Shown here: one piece after another, positions 1 to 12,000 of the stretch
Numbering within the stretch: the first letter of the stretch is position 1
Layout: the number at the start of each line of letters is the position of its first letter
NCBI GenBank assembly: GCA_013350335.1
Contig: CM023542.1
Location: forward strand, 6,434,025 to 6,498,024
Length of the DNA stretch: 64,000 nucleotides
DNA from: Chimonanthus salicifolius
Lineage: Eukaryota; Streptophyta; Magnoliopsida; Laurales; Calycanthaceae
Direction of reading: 5' to 3'
The notes under the pieces: model-generated
The model's database searches: none
The model's input: only the letters and a program-made list of their open reading frames with translations
What the model was told of the DNA's origin: nothing
Position numbers and translations under genes: made by a program

Positions 1-402
1 TTGAACCGCAAATCATGTATCATAAACTGTAGAATCGTAAAATTCATAAGTGTTTTCCCTCAAAAATATTTAATATATAAAGTAACTTGAAAGATATATT
101 GACAAGGACATCCATGATGGCTGCCGAATCTATCAAAGAACTAGCAAGCAACATCACAAAGCCGTCGGGACAATATGGCTCGGAGATGCCCAACGGATCT
201 AACGTCTATGCATAGATCTTTGATTAGATTGCTTGGAACGCTTAATCTGACCATTCATTTCATAAGATCAGATTTTGGGAACACTGGATCATGCTTGGCT
301 TGATCTGAACTGTTTAGATGGATCCAACCAATCAGAGTTTTCATAGTAGCTTATTTAGAAAGTTTATTTTATTATTCATTTTATTTTATTTGAATATCAA
401 AC
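1..402. other. Non-coding flank, left window edge
   Basis: This stretch is AT-rich with no exon or repeat I can support. It should be part of the long intron downstream of NUP188 exon 4, because that gene runs leftward across it. The last five bases (CAAAC, 398-402) are the left target-site duplication of the adjacent solo LTR. Confidence 0.4.
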
Positions 403-3400
403 TGTAATACTCCAGCCCAATTTAGGAGTTAATTATGATTAATTGTGATTAATTAAATAATTTTTATCCGTTAATTATGAATTATTTTCCTCTAATCGTA
501 AAGAGTATCAAATAAGTTATCTGAGTTTGACTCGATCCAAATCCGATAACTCTTTTAATTAAATTTCAAAGGTATATGGACAAGTTATGAATATAATAAT
601 AATATTGTTTTAGGCTTAAACCTTAGTTGCTATAGAAACTCAGTCATTTGACTTAGTTTGAACTTCAAATTTTAGATTATGCATTATTTTTAAATTTCGG
701 ACCTAATGACATGCTAATCTCGTTATAATTTCGATAATTCATTTTACCCCTAAGTTTTAAAGTGGTAAAACCCCAATTTGACAGGATAGAGAAAGTCCTA
801 AAAATATACAGAGAGTCAGTACTCAATCTGTATTATAACTAAGCTGTTTATTTCTTTACACTCTAAAATAGTGAGCTTTTGATATTTACTTTAAGCCATG
901 AAATATGGGCCGTTGAATATTCTTTCACTTGGAAAATGTGGTTTTTGACTTCAAAACACTTTGAAACTTTAGAATGTTTTTACTGGACAAATTTACTCTA
1001 TCAAACTACAAGGTTGGATACTTTCAAAGAGAATCTTGAAGATTAGGAGATCTTATTAAAACGGTAATTTTTAGCAAAAACACTGAGTTTTTGAGACACT
1101 CCAAATTTTAATACCATGCTTAGTTTTTAATACCTTACCTACTGAACCAATTGTATCAGTTAAGTGAGACCCTGAAATACCCAGATAAAAGAAAGGACAT
1201 AAATGTAAATAGTAAAAAGAACAAACTAATATTATATTATAAAATAATAATAGAAAAAAAATGTAAGATAAGTTTCAAAGCTACCGTTGTAGCTTGTAGT
1301 TGTGCTGGACGGTTACAACACCGTCAAATGCCTATGTCAGTGTTGCGGTAGTTGTAATAATAATTATAATATATATAATAATAAATGCATGGTTATCTAA
1401 ATCCTATGAAGCTAATGAATAGATTAGGCAACGTGTATGGTTAAAAAATCCATACGGTTGCTTATAAATGAGAATAATGGGAGAGGAAGCAAGAAGGTAA
1501 AAAAAAAACCTCAAAGTCTTTCGGCCGTTTCGCTTTCTCTCCTATTTTTCTTTTATTTCCTCTTCTTTCTCTTGCTTTGGCCTGGCCGTACCAACAGTAG
1601 CCGAATTTTGCACTCACGCAGCCGAACGTTCGGGTTTCCCACGTTCTTTCAAGGGTTCTCAAATTTAGTCAATCTTATACAGAATTTTGCACCCAATGTA
1701 TCAAAATAATTCTATTCTTATTTTTATTAACTCCAGAGCAAGTTAGGAATAGAATAGCTTAGTATTGAGGTTCAAAAAAATGAGATTTTTTTTAAATGGA
1801 GGAAAATAAATTTCCTCTTAAAATTTAAATTTCTCCCTCAAGATTTGTATTATTTTACATTCAAAATATAGTTTTCGACCCTAAGTAAAATCGGAGAAAA
1901 GATTAACCCCAACTGACTATTGTGTGTTTATTTTTCGGCCTTATGTGTTTAAATTCCTGTACTGTACCCTCTGGGCGAAATTTTCAATACGTTTTCATGG
2001 TCCTTCTTCCAGAAGACAATACGAGGATAGGACACTGAGTACTTTTATTTACTTTACTGTCACTGTACCCTCTGGCCTCTCACAATACGTCTTCATGGTC
2101 CTTCCTCCAGAAGACAATACGAGAGAAGGCACTGAGTACTTTACATTTTTCATTTTATTGTAATGTTTTGGATGGCTAACAACTAACTTTCTGACATAAT
2201 TTAAAGGAGCAGAAAGAGCCTAGGTGACTCATTACACATATCATGTTTTTGGAAAAATAGCACGGGGTTTGGGAAATTATTATGTGTATATACTGATAAA
2301 TAGAAAATTTATACATTTTACTCAATCTTACAGATTTTCTATGAAAAACTCAACCGGAGAAGGTGAGGAGACTCGAATCAACACTTGTATTGTGTTATAT
2401 GTTAAGCCCACTAACACCAGACTGAAATGGGACCCATGGTCAATTAAAGATGAAAAAGGACTATATAGGTCCAAAATACGAGACCTGACACTGCCTACAT
2501 ATAAAGGATGTAAATGTTCTAACTGTTTAGAACGTAAGCGTTAAAATGGTGTCGAGGAGTCGAGGACTTGTAGTCTCTAACGCAGTATGGACCCATGGAA
2601 TGTTTGGGAATTGTAGGGTAAAAACTGGGTGAAGGCATTCGTGTTATTAAATCCAGTTTTATATGTTTGTGTGATATTGATTATTTTATTGATTTCGTAT
2701 ATTGGTATTTGATACACTAAATGGTAAGGTTGAAATATAGTGGTTCTCTCAGAATAAGTCCCTGTGTAAGGAGGGCACTGGAAATCATGCATTATCATGC
2801 ATTTGACATTTGCATGTGATAATTATGTTCATAAGTTAAATCTGTGGACGATAATAACTTTGTAAAGTTTGATATTGGCCGTTGGGCTATAATTGATGAG
2901 ATTAGCCGAACACCGTTTGCGAACCGTTAGGTTGAATGTGTTAGTAGGCTGTGGTCGACCGCCATCAACCGTTGGTGTTGGATGGGCTAGTAGACTGGGT
3001 CGTGGAGACCTTATGCACTTGCAAGTTGCTATATTATTTCCGTGGAGTAATTAATATTAGTTCTGGTTGGAACTTCAAATGGGGACTGACCCCGGTGTTG
3101 TTAACATGGCTGGGGACCGACCCCGGTGTTAACAATACGTACAACCTGAATAAAAACCTTAGAAGATGATCCTAGAGTGAAAATGGGATATGTTAATAAC
3201 ATGCATTTCTAATTCTGAGGCATGCATTGTTTATTTATTGTTGCATTACAATCATGGGATTTTATGGTGAGTTCTCCCCACTGGGTTGTTGCTCACGTCC
3301 CTTACAATGCAGGATATGAACCAGAGGATGGATTGGAGGGACCAATGGTGCCTCGTTGAAAATCGAGAGTTAGAAGTTCCTAAGGTTTTCCGCATGTGGA

Positions 3401-3868
3401 AACCATTTGTCTGCTTGAATATGTTTGAGTGTTTGTAATAAATATGCCTTATATGGCATAAGAACCTATGTTTGTAAGTTTGACTTATTTATGTAGTATG
3501 TTGATATGTTTTTATATCATCTTTCACGTGGTTTAAGTGTAAGACTGGATGGAAAGTCAGTTGGGTCAAACTAAAAAGACAACCCTTGTTGTTACTAGAA
3601 TGATACACCGACACGGGCAATATACCACTAGGCGTATTCGACGACATGACGTAACCGGCGATATATCGACAATGGTAGGTTTGTTGTGTCAGCTAGAAAT
3701 AGAACGGCTATATTAAAATTAGAAGTGGGGACTAGAATGTCAGAGCATGTATGTGATTCACGTGTGTAGGGGAGATCTTTTACAAAAGGATTAATGGGTT
3801 AGTGTTGTTTAAAAAAAAAAAAAAATTTAAGTCACGTTTCGGGCCCACATTGGGTTCAGGGCGTGTCA
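403..3868 (+). mobile_element. Solo LTR of a Ty3/gypsy-type retrotransposon (3466 bp)
   Basis: The element starts TGTAATACTCCAGCCC and ends GGGCGTGTCA. It is flanked on both sides by the same five bases, CAAAC (398-402 and 3869-3873), which is the target-site duplication made by an LTR-element integrase. There is no internal region, primer-binding site or second LTR, so this is a solo LTR left by LTR-LTR recombination. The TGTAA...GGGCG-TGTCA ends and an internal block near 3275-3330 (CCCCACTGGG, GCTCAC, GAACCAGAGGATG) resemble the reverse complement of the LTR at 59597-63136, so the two probably belong to related subfamilies. A TATAAATG stretch near 1460 could be the promoter, but that is only a guess. 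The short open frames inside it are not convincing genes. Confidence 0.88.
1962..2144 (+). repeat. Two-copy tandem repeat, about 101-bp period, inside the solo LTR
   Basis: Copy one begins CTGTACCCTCTGG at 1962 and copy two at 2063. Both contain the shared blocks TTCATGGTCCTTC, CCAGAAGACAATACGAG and CACTGAGTACTTT. The copies differ by small indels, so the duplication is not recent. Confidence 0.8.
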
Positions 3869-3879
3869 CAAACTCTATG

Positions 3880-4649
3880 GGATGTAACCTTTTTTTTTAT
3901 TTTTAACACCAACACTCGTACACACGCTCCAATGGCTAAAAAAACATCAATCCTACAAGCATTGAATCCTTTACAACCTCTTGAACATTCTTTAAGACTC
4001 AAGCAAGCCAACTAAAACACTTCCTCGCACGATCTAGCTTTTCCATCAAAAATCCTAAAATTCCTTTCTTTCCACACCGACCACAATATTAATAATGGAA
4101 TGGACTTCCAAGCAATTCTCCAACTTGCATAAAACCCAATCACACCACATCAAATTAAAAAACTGACACATACCTCCCAAGCAAAAGGACACTGACTAAA
4201 TAAATAGTCCACAATCCCATTAACAGAACCACCAAAAACACAAGACAAGTCATCCTCTTCTAATAATAACATTCTCCTTCTTAACCCTTCCTTGGTTAAG
4301 CTTTTACCCTTAATACATAGAAACCAAATGCTTGCAACCCTAGGAGAAGTTTTACTCTACCAAATAAGGAAGCAAGGTTCAAACACCCCAACCACTCAAC
4401 CAGAAATCTTAATCCACTACCTAATTGAGAACACCCCAAAGGAGCACCCTCCTCATACTCCTATCCTCCTCATCACAACTAGTATTGGCATCACTTAAAA
4501 GACCTAATAACTCTTCATATTCTCTTATCCAACACTCTTACAACCCTCTTCAAAAATTAAGACTAAACCACCAAACCCCTAAAATATCATAACACTAGTC
4601 AACCATAATTTCCTTATCCACCACCACTCTACAAAGTCTTGAGAACCTC
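3880..4649 (-). mobile_element. LINE remnant: zf-RVT region and 3' end
   Basis: Read on the minus strand, about 4330-4150 encodes KGKSLTKEGLRRR followed by CVFGG and DYLFSQCPFAWEVC. This is the pattern of the zinc-binding reverse-transcriptase domain (zf-RVT) found after the RT of plant L1-type LINEs. Further 3' the reading gives W-S-V-W-K-E-R-N-F-R-I-F, the usual WKERNxRxF motif. The frame is interrupted by several stops and only the C-terminal part of ORF2 remains. An A-rich tail lies near 3890-3905 when read on the minus strand. It lies in the NUP188 intron in the same orientation as the gene. Confidence 0.75.
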
Positions 4650-4782
4650 TGATGTAGGATGGTTCAAGGATGACTATTCATAACTTTTGGATCAACAATA
4701 ATGGACCCATTCTAGTCTATAACAAGCCCACTATTGTCGATCCAAAAGATTTGAATGGTCATCCACAACCCATTCTACATCA
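4650..4782. mobile_element. 133-bp foldback MITE with about 57-bp inverted repeats
   Basis: The left arm starts TGATGTAGGATGG and the right arm ends CATTCTACATCA. The two arms pair over nearly 57 bp with scattered mismatches (TTTTGGATC...GATCCAAAA near the centre). Direct repeats of ACCTC (4645-4649 and 4783-4787) flank it. It sits inside or at the edge of the LINE remnant, so it inserted later. There is no coding capacity. The 5-bp duplication does not assign it cleanly to a superfamily. Confidence 0.82.
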
Positions 4783-5284
4783 ACCTCCTAAATAAGCACT
4801 CCTCCAACCACATATCATGCCAAAAGAACATTGTATTACCTTTACAACTAGAAACCTTAAATATCTCAAAACCCCGTCCCTCCCAAAACCCACTCTATAA
4901 ATACTCCTTAGAACCCCTCAACTATTTATCACAATTCTATCACTCAACTCACATTTACCTTTATGAAATGGTAATATTAGATATTTCTTTGACACATTTA
5001 GCAGTATGTTTGACTCTCACTTAAAATTGAAGGAAAATTAAAGAATTAATCATATTATTACTTTTTAGCTATCTTCCATGTTATGTCATATATTTAATAT
5101 ATTTTTTCTAGAACAAATTATGAATTTTATGATTCTATGATTGATATTTCATACTAAGTAATTCAAGACTTAAAATGATTTCACATTATGATTTGATTTT
5201 TTCCTTTTTGAAAATTCAATATGATTTGATTTTCAAACTAATGGTTTAACCAAATCAGACTTTGAAGCTTTCTTGGGCTCAAAC

Positions 5285-5797
5285 TAGGGGTGCAACTTGG
5301 GCAACCAAGACAAGTTGAGAGCCTAATCTTAGCCCGCTCGTATTAAATTCAGGGCACTACTTTTCAAATCAACCATATTTCAGCCCTCTTCTAACCTAAC
5401 CCATTTTTAACTCAGGCCAACCAGTTCAAGTCGGGTTAAATCAGGACATGGGTCAACCTACGTAAATGAGTAAATAATTGAGTCTATACACATTGTGTTG
5501 GCATGTTTCAAGCAAAGTGTCAACCATAAAAACAAATCTCCGCTACTAAAACATAATCACTCTAAAGAATTATGTCTCAAAAATAATCAAATAAATGTAT
5601 AGATAACGAGGAGGATGTGCGTATGTATAAAATTTGAGTAATTCCGGTGGATTGGGTTATAAAAAGCATGACCTTAACCAACACAAATTAAAAACAGGTC
5701 AATTCTTTTTAGCCCAAAAAATAGGGTTGGGTAGCCAACCCATATTTTAGGCCAAGTCAGTCAGTTTTGGTTGACCCTAACCCAATTTGCACCCCTA
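5285..5797. mobile_element. hAT-type MITE (513 bp)
   Basis: The terminal inverted repeats begin TAGGGGTGCAA (5285) and end TTGCACCCCTA (5797). The flanking 8-bp sequences GCTCAAAC (5277-5284) and GCTCGAAC (5798-5805) match at 7 of 8 positions, as expected for a slightly decayed hAT target duplication. No transposase frame is present. It lies in the intron downstream of NUP188 exon 4. Confidence 0.85.
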
Positions 5798-6056
5798 GCT
5801 CGAACTCAGACTTGGTCTTCCAAACCTAACTTGGGCATCCAAAGCACTGGGGCTGAAATTCGGCAATGACACAAACTTAAGCCCAACCTAGCCAGGTGAA
5901 ATCAAGCCCAAATTGTTTTAGGGTTTTACATGGGCACGGGCCAAGCCAATCAAAGTTTACACCCTTAGTATGCATGCATGAATCTTGCAAGTATGTAAAA
6001 ATCCAAGAGGTTTCCATCCTAGAGGAAAAAGAGTACACCAGTCGCATAGTACTTAC

Positions 6057-9000
6057 AATAAAGCATGATAATATGCCTAATACACTTCAGCAAGCACTGC
6101 CGCTCAATGTAGTATTGGACCAATATCTTTGAAACAATCAACAAGTAAACAAACAGTCAGTTTTATTGATTTAAAAAATAAAAGTTCAATAGCAGCTAAA
6201 TTAGATTTTTATTTCAAATGAACTGTGCAAAATCATTTTTCATTACAAATCTGTTTATATGCTACCTAATACATAACAAACTTCAAATATAGCTTAATAA
6301 GAACTGCATTTAATTATTGACATCCATTAAGTGAACAAATATGCAATTGGGTTATACAACTTTTAACTCACCATACAATGAAATCCCATGCAAACCATAA
6401 ATTTTCATATGATATGATGTATATATTAAATATTTTCACCACTTTCAAACAAAAGTGGAGACGAAGTTTGATCAATCCATCAAAACTTACAGAAGTGATA
6501 GAAGAGAAGAATATACCTCCAAGGAGTTATCTTACTACTTGCAGTAAGCCAGGATTTCTCATAAGCTTTCCTGCCCTAAAAATTGACATAAGGTTTGACG
6601 GGCTGAAAGGAAAGATGGATACATTACTGAGACTACTCCCTTGATGTTTGCAAGTCAAGTAAGCTATTGCCATTCTCTGGGTTCAAGCATCTAATACAGC
6701 TCTGTTTATTCTATATTAATAGTCTTCAGCCACCACTGAAGATACTTCTCCCTTCATTGATTCAATTTGATGTCTACATGTGGTCAATAGTGAGTTTCGT
6801 GCAACCTTCCCTCTAGATTGATGCAACTGCAATTGGTTGATGTTCTACAATCCTATTTGGAGGATTTGCCTTTAGAACCACCAAACAACTCCAAAATGAT
6901 GGGTGGAGCTACAAACTTTACAAGTTACACTCCCACTGATTTGTTCACAGTTCACACAAGGTTAAACTAAAATACGAAAAGTCTAGACCTAGGAGTTTGT
7001 GCTTTCTAAAGACAAATCTCTAAGCACATATAACTGTAGGACTGTAAATAGAAATGGATCCAACATGCCACCCAACTAGCCCGCCTGTTTATGTAGTAAA
7101 TGGGCGAGCTCGTGAGCTAATAGACCCAAAATGATGCGGATCCTACAGTCTTTTAATGTGACTGGACGCACTCACAGGAATTATAGGCAGTCTAGCCCAT
7201 CAATAACAAGTAGAAATTTAAAAATTATGTTGCTGAACTTGTTTAAACTCATGCCATTACAAGGAATTTGCATACACAAAACCAAAAAGCCAACTGAAAT
7301 TTGTCATCAAAAACTTGACCATAAATAATATATGAGGCATGTATATACTAATAGACCTCTTTGTCTATGTATATATTATATTATTATGGTGAAAAGGAGA
7401 ATTTTTACTAGCTATTAGAGGACGAAATTACCCAACTAGACCGACTGTTTATTTAGTAAATGGGCGAGCCATTGAGCTAATAGACCCAAAATGATGCGGA
7501 TCCTACATTCTTTTAATGTGACTAGACGAACTCAAACAGGAATTATAGGCGGTCAGGCCCATCAATAACAAGTAGAAATTTAAAAATTATGTTGCTGAAC
7601 TTGTTTAAACCCATGCCATTACAAGGAATTTGCATATGCAAAACCAAAAAGCCAACTGAAATTTGTCTTCAAAAACTTGACCATAAATAATATATGAGGC
7701 ATATATATACCTCTTTGTCTATGTATATATTATATTATTATGGTGAAAAGGAGAATTTTTACTAGATATTAGAGGACGAAATTACCCTCTTCAAAAACAT
7801 GTGGCCCATAGGGAAATTCTTAACTTGAATGTGGGAACCACCATAAGTTATTTTGGTTGAATTAAACCTTGTTCCACAAGTTTCCAAATTTTGATCACCT
7901 TAAAAGAAAAAATCTTTAGACTTTTGTGGCATCTAAAAACATGAGGGGTCCACAAAAATCACCTGGTCAAAAAGATTATGCTTAAATATGGGACTGATAA
8001 AATCTCTTCTATCAAATCAATCAAGACTTGTTTTTAAGCCTCCAATTTTTTCCAACTTTTAAATTCTTTTGTTCACGAAATTTTTATGACCTTTAAAAAC
8101 ATGTGAAGCCCACAAATATTCATATTTAGAGGGGAAAAAATGTTTAGACTTGAATTTAGGATTTGTGAAAATTTACTTTGATCAAATCAATCAAGTCATA
8201 AATTTCAAACCATTCAAATTCTAGTCACTTCAATTTTTTTAATCCCTAGAGTCTGTAAAGTTTAAAAACATGTGATACCCAAAAAATATGATTTTGATTA
8301 GAAAAGTATATTCTTGAATAATCTTGACCAGACAAATAATATCTTTTAAGCACTCTAAATTTTGACCACTTTCAATTATTCTTTTAATTCTGTTGTGTTG
8401 TCCTTTAAACTAAGTATTTATGGCCTTCAAGACATAGCTTGAATGATTTGATTAGGGCTAAGGAAAAAATGTTGGCAGTGTATAACATCTAAAGCCATTG
8501 CATCTGGAAGACATCTGCTCCCCCTTGAGCAAATGCCTTCTGCTGGCTCATTGGTATGAACAAAATCCTAACTCAAGATCATCTACGGAGTAGAAGTAAG
8601 ATCATAGTAAATAGCTGTATCTTAATACTTAACGAGAGAAAGATGTCAACCATTTGTTTATTCTCTGCCCCAGCACCTCTTACATTTGGAACAGCTGTTT
8701 TCCAAACTTGGAATTGATTTTTGTATGCCCAAAAATCTGCCCCATTTCATTAATGCCTAGCTTTTTTCAGACAATGGGCATGGAAAATATATTATTGGAA
8801 GATCTCTATCCCATGTTCTTTGGTTCCTAAGGAAAGGAATAGCAGAACCTTCAAAGAAAATCAAGATTTGCCAGCGACTTATCCCTTTTGATCTTCAGAA
8901 ATATCATCTAGTGGGGTGATGTTGAACACTTGAACCCCATGTTGGTCAGCTAGCTAACTGGGACTTTGATGCCTTTCAGACTAACTTTCAACCCTCTCAA

Positions 9001-12000
9001 CCTAAGAACACCAGGCCTCCCATACATTGGATTCCTCTTCCAGATAGCAGATTAAAATTTAACTTTGATAACAGCAGTAAGACCCCCCAATCAAACAGTA
9101 GGTTGAGGGTGTAACCAGAAATACAACAGGTTCAGAATGGTAACACCCTAATATGAAATGGGTTCATACAAGCCAACCAACGAAATACAACTAAAATTAT
9201 AACATGTAAGGGAACAAAGAAGAAAGCCACTTACCAAATGAAGAAATTCTTGAACATTGCAATCAACAATTAAATGACTACCTGCCAAAGCTCTGGACAT
9301 GAGAAGATATGATTGCACCTCATCCAAACACTGGAAATACCAAACAGAACAATTAGAGCACAACTTTGTAATAATTGAATACCAGCACTAAATTAAATAT
9401 AAATCAAGCCATTCTACTTCAATTTCCATCGTTTCCATAGAAATATACCATGAGTTTCATATGTCTTAAATCCAATTCTCTGTAGCGTAAAGTAAAGTAC
9501 AAAATAGATTCACTTGTCATCACTTCTGATGCAGACATCAGTGGCCCAATTAGAAGACATAAAGACAAATGGGTGAATGAAATCAATGAAATGGCTCTTA
9601 AATTCTACAAGATTTTTTATCGAGCATAAACAAGACCATTAAATCATCAAAATAAGAGCCCATGGACCTAGTATATGGACAAATGGACCTATTTTTTGTG
9701 TTTGGACCAATGTTATCCGAACCGGACCGTGTATCGAACCGTCTAAACAGAAGGTTGGGCTAAATAAGGTTCAACCGCAGTCAAACCCGTGCAATTAATA
9801 TAAATATTATTAAATTACTAATTAAGATTTAATTGATGAATTGAAATAAAATTTTAAATCAAAGATTTATATTTTTAATGTGAATAAACAAAAATACCTT
9901 ACTCAAATCAAAGACGCCATTAAAATTTTAATGTGAAATTTTAATCTCTAAATTTTTGTGGCATTAAAATTATATGAAATTTAAAAAGTTAATTTAACTA
10001 AAAATATTTATACTTAATTTTTGGACCAACTCAAAACTCTATATTTATAAAGTAATTAAATTTTTTGTCACTTTAAATTATTTATAAACTCCACACTTGT
10101 GTAGCTACATAGCATTGTGCAAATTTTGAAATATAGTATAAAATATTTTTTTAATTTTTGCAGTTTTTACTCTTAAAGAGGTTTTTTCACCAAACCGGGC
10201 CGGAAAGAAGCTGGTGTCCGGTTTTAATTACATTGGTTTGGACCACCAAATAATCAATTATAAGGCTCACCTGCTTATGAGAGAGAAAAGTTATGGGATT
10301 CCATTGCAAAGGAGTGGTCCCAAGGTCAATGAGAGTGCTAGTCTCAAAGAAAGAAGTAATCCAACTTAGAAAGAAGGTGGGCACATGGAGAAGTCAGCCA
10401 ATGAGTGCGACATGCAGCAATGTAGATTCCTTTCTTCTTTTTGTTTCTTGTAATCCATCTATTCAGATATATTTGTAAATAAGTAGGTGATAGTTATTCA
10501 TCCATGGATGGCACTCTTGTAAATATTTTTTGTAAAAATCCTATAAATAGAGGGCCTTGGGCGACCATAGAATCATCTCACGTTGAGTTTTTCTCCATTG
10601 CATTGAGCAACGTTTTATAAGTTCTCTTTGAGTTCTTTGGAGTTCAAGTAGTCTTCCAGTTTGGTTGCTTTGAGCAAAAGTGGGGTTTTGCTAAGTGAAT
10701 TCGCTAATAGATCCTTGAATTTTGATTCAAGCAATTAAATTCTAGTTCTCTAGAATTTCATTCACTTGGTGGAATTCACAAGGTGTTGAGTTCTTGCCTT
10801 ATCCTATTTTTGCAGTGAGAAATTAGGGTGTTGGTTATCTAATTGAGATTCTAGTTGCCCATACAGGTGGGGTGATTTTTCAATTGGCGATTGGACTTGA
10901 AGGAAGATCCAAGGAAATTCTCAAGATTCTGGGAAATTGTCGAGTTCGGGTTCTCTCGGGTTTCTTGCAAACTTGAACCGGAATGGTCAATTTCTATTAT
11001 ATTTTATGTTGAAGACCTAGGTAGGTGTTAAACTCGACCCTAGCCTTCATCAGTTGGAATCTGATCTTGGATTTTACATAGATCTATGGGCGGACACTAC
11101 TACTTCTAGCATGCAATATTTAATTTTCTCTGAAGGTAGTGTTTTGTCTTCCTTTTGAAGTAAGCTTTCTCCACTTTTGGAAGTGCAACTTGTAGTTTCC
11201 TCATACATCAATGACTGGAGGGAACACCAAACGCAACCAAAAGGACAGGGCTGATCCGGAAGAATTGCAGTTGGATCTGAATCAGATCCTACATAATGCT
11301 CAAAATGCAAAGGTGGAAGATCAAATCAATACTGTTAGAGAAGAATTACATGGACACAGTGATGAACTAAGAAGGATGACTTCAGACCTCACTGGACAGA
11401 TGCATGATATGCGTGGAGAATTTCATTAGGCTACAGGGGAAATTCAACAGGCAAACCACAAGTTGAATCCTCTAAAATGAACAGCACAGACAAACCATTA
11501 CACCACAACCTGAGGAGAGATCGACATGTCAACAGGTACAAGGGCAGGAGACAAGAAAGGTGACTTCACAGAGATGAAGATGACAGAACCTTCAGCATCA
11601 AACTCGACATATCAAAAGATTCCGAAGGTATGTTCTTAGATTGGGTTGAAACTGTAGAGAACATATTTGATTGTATTCCTAACCCAAAAAGAGTACACTA
11701 AGTGGCTATCAAATTAAAAGAGCATTGGCTTGGTACAAAAAGACAGGCCTAAGGGAAAGGCAAGATCCAATCTTGGAACAAATTAAAGAAACTTATGTAC
11801 AAGACATTCCTTCCCATTGATTATACACAAGAATTGGTCCATATATTGCAAAAGTTGAAACAAGGGGACACAACAATATCAGCATAAAGCAAAAGAGTTT
11901 AATCTCATATTAACTCGCAACAACTTGGTTAGGTTTGTGGAGCCTAATTGTCAGATATTTACTGGTGATCCCATCCCCACTGACCCGTTAGAGGCAGCGC

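Noticed and set aside
6460..6600. Possible minus-strand exon (GKLMRNPGLLQ)
   Set aside because: NUP188 exons 3 and 4 join in phase without it, and the peptide matches nothing I know in NUP188.
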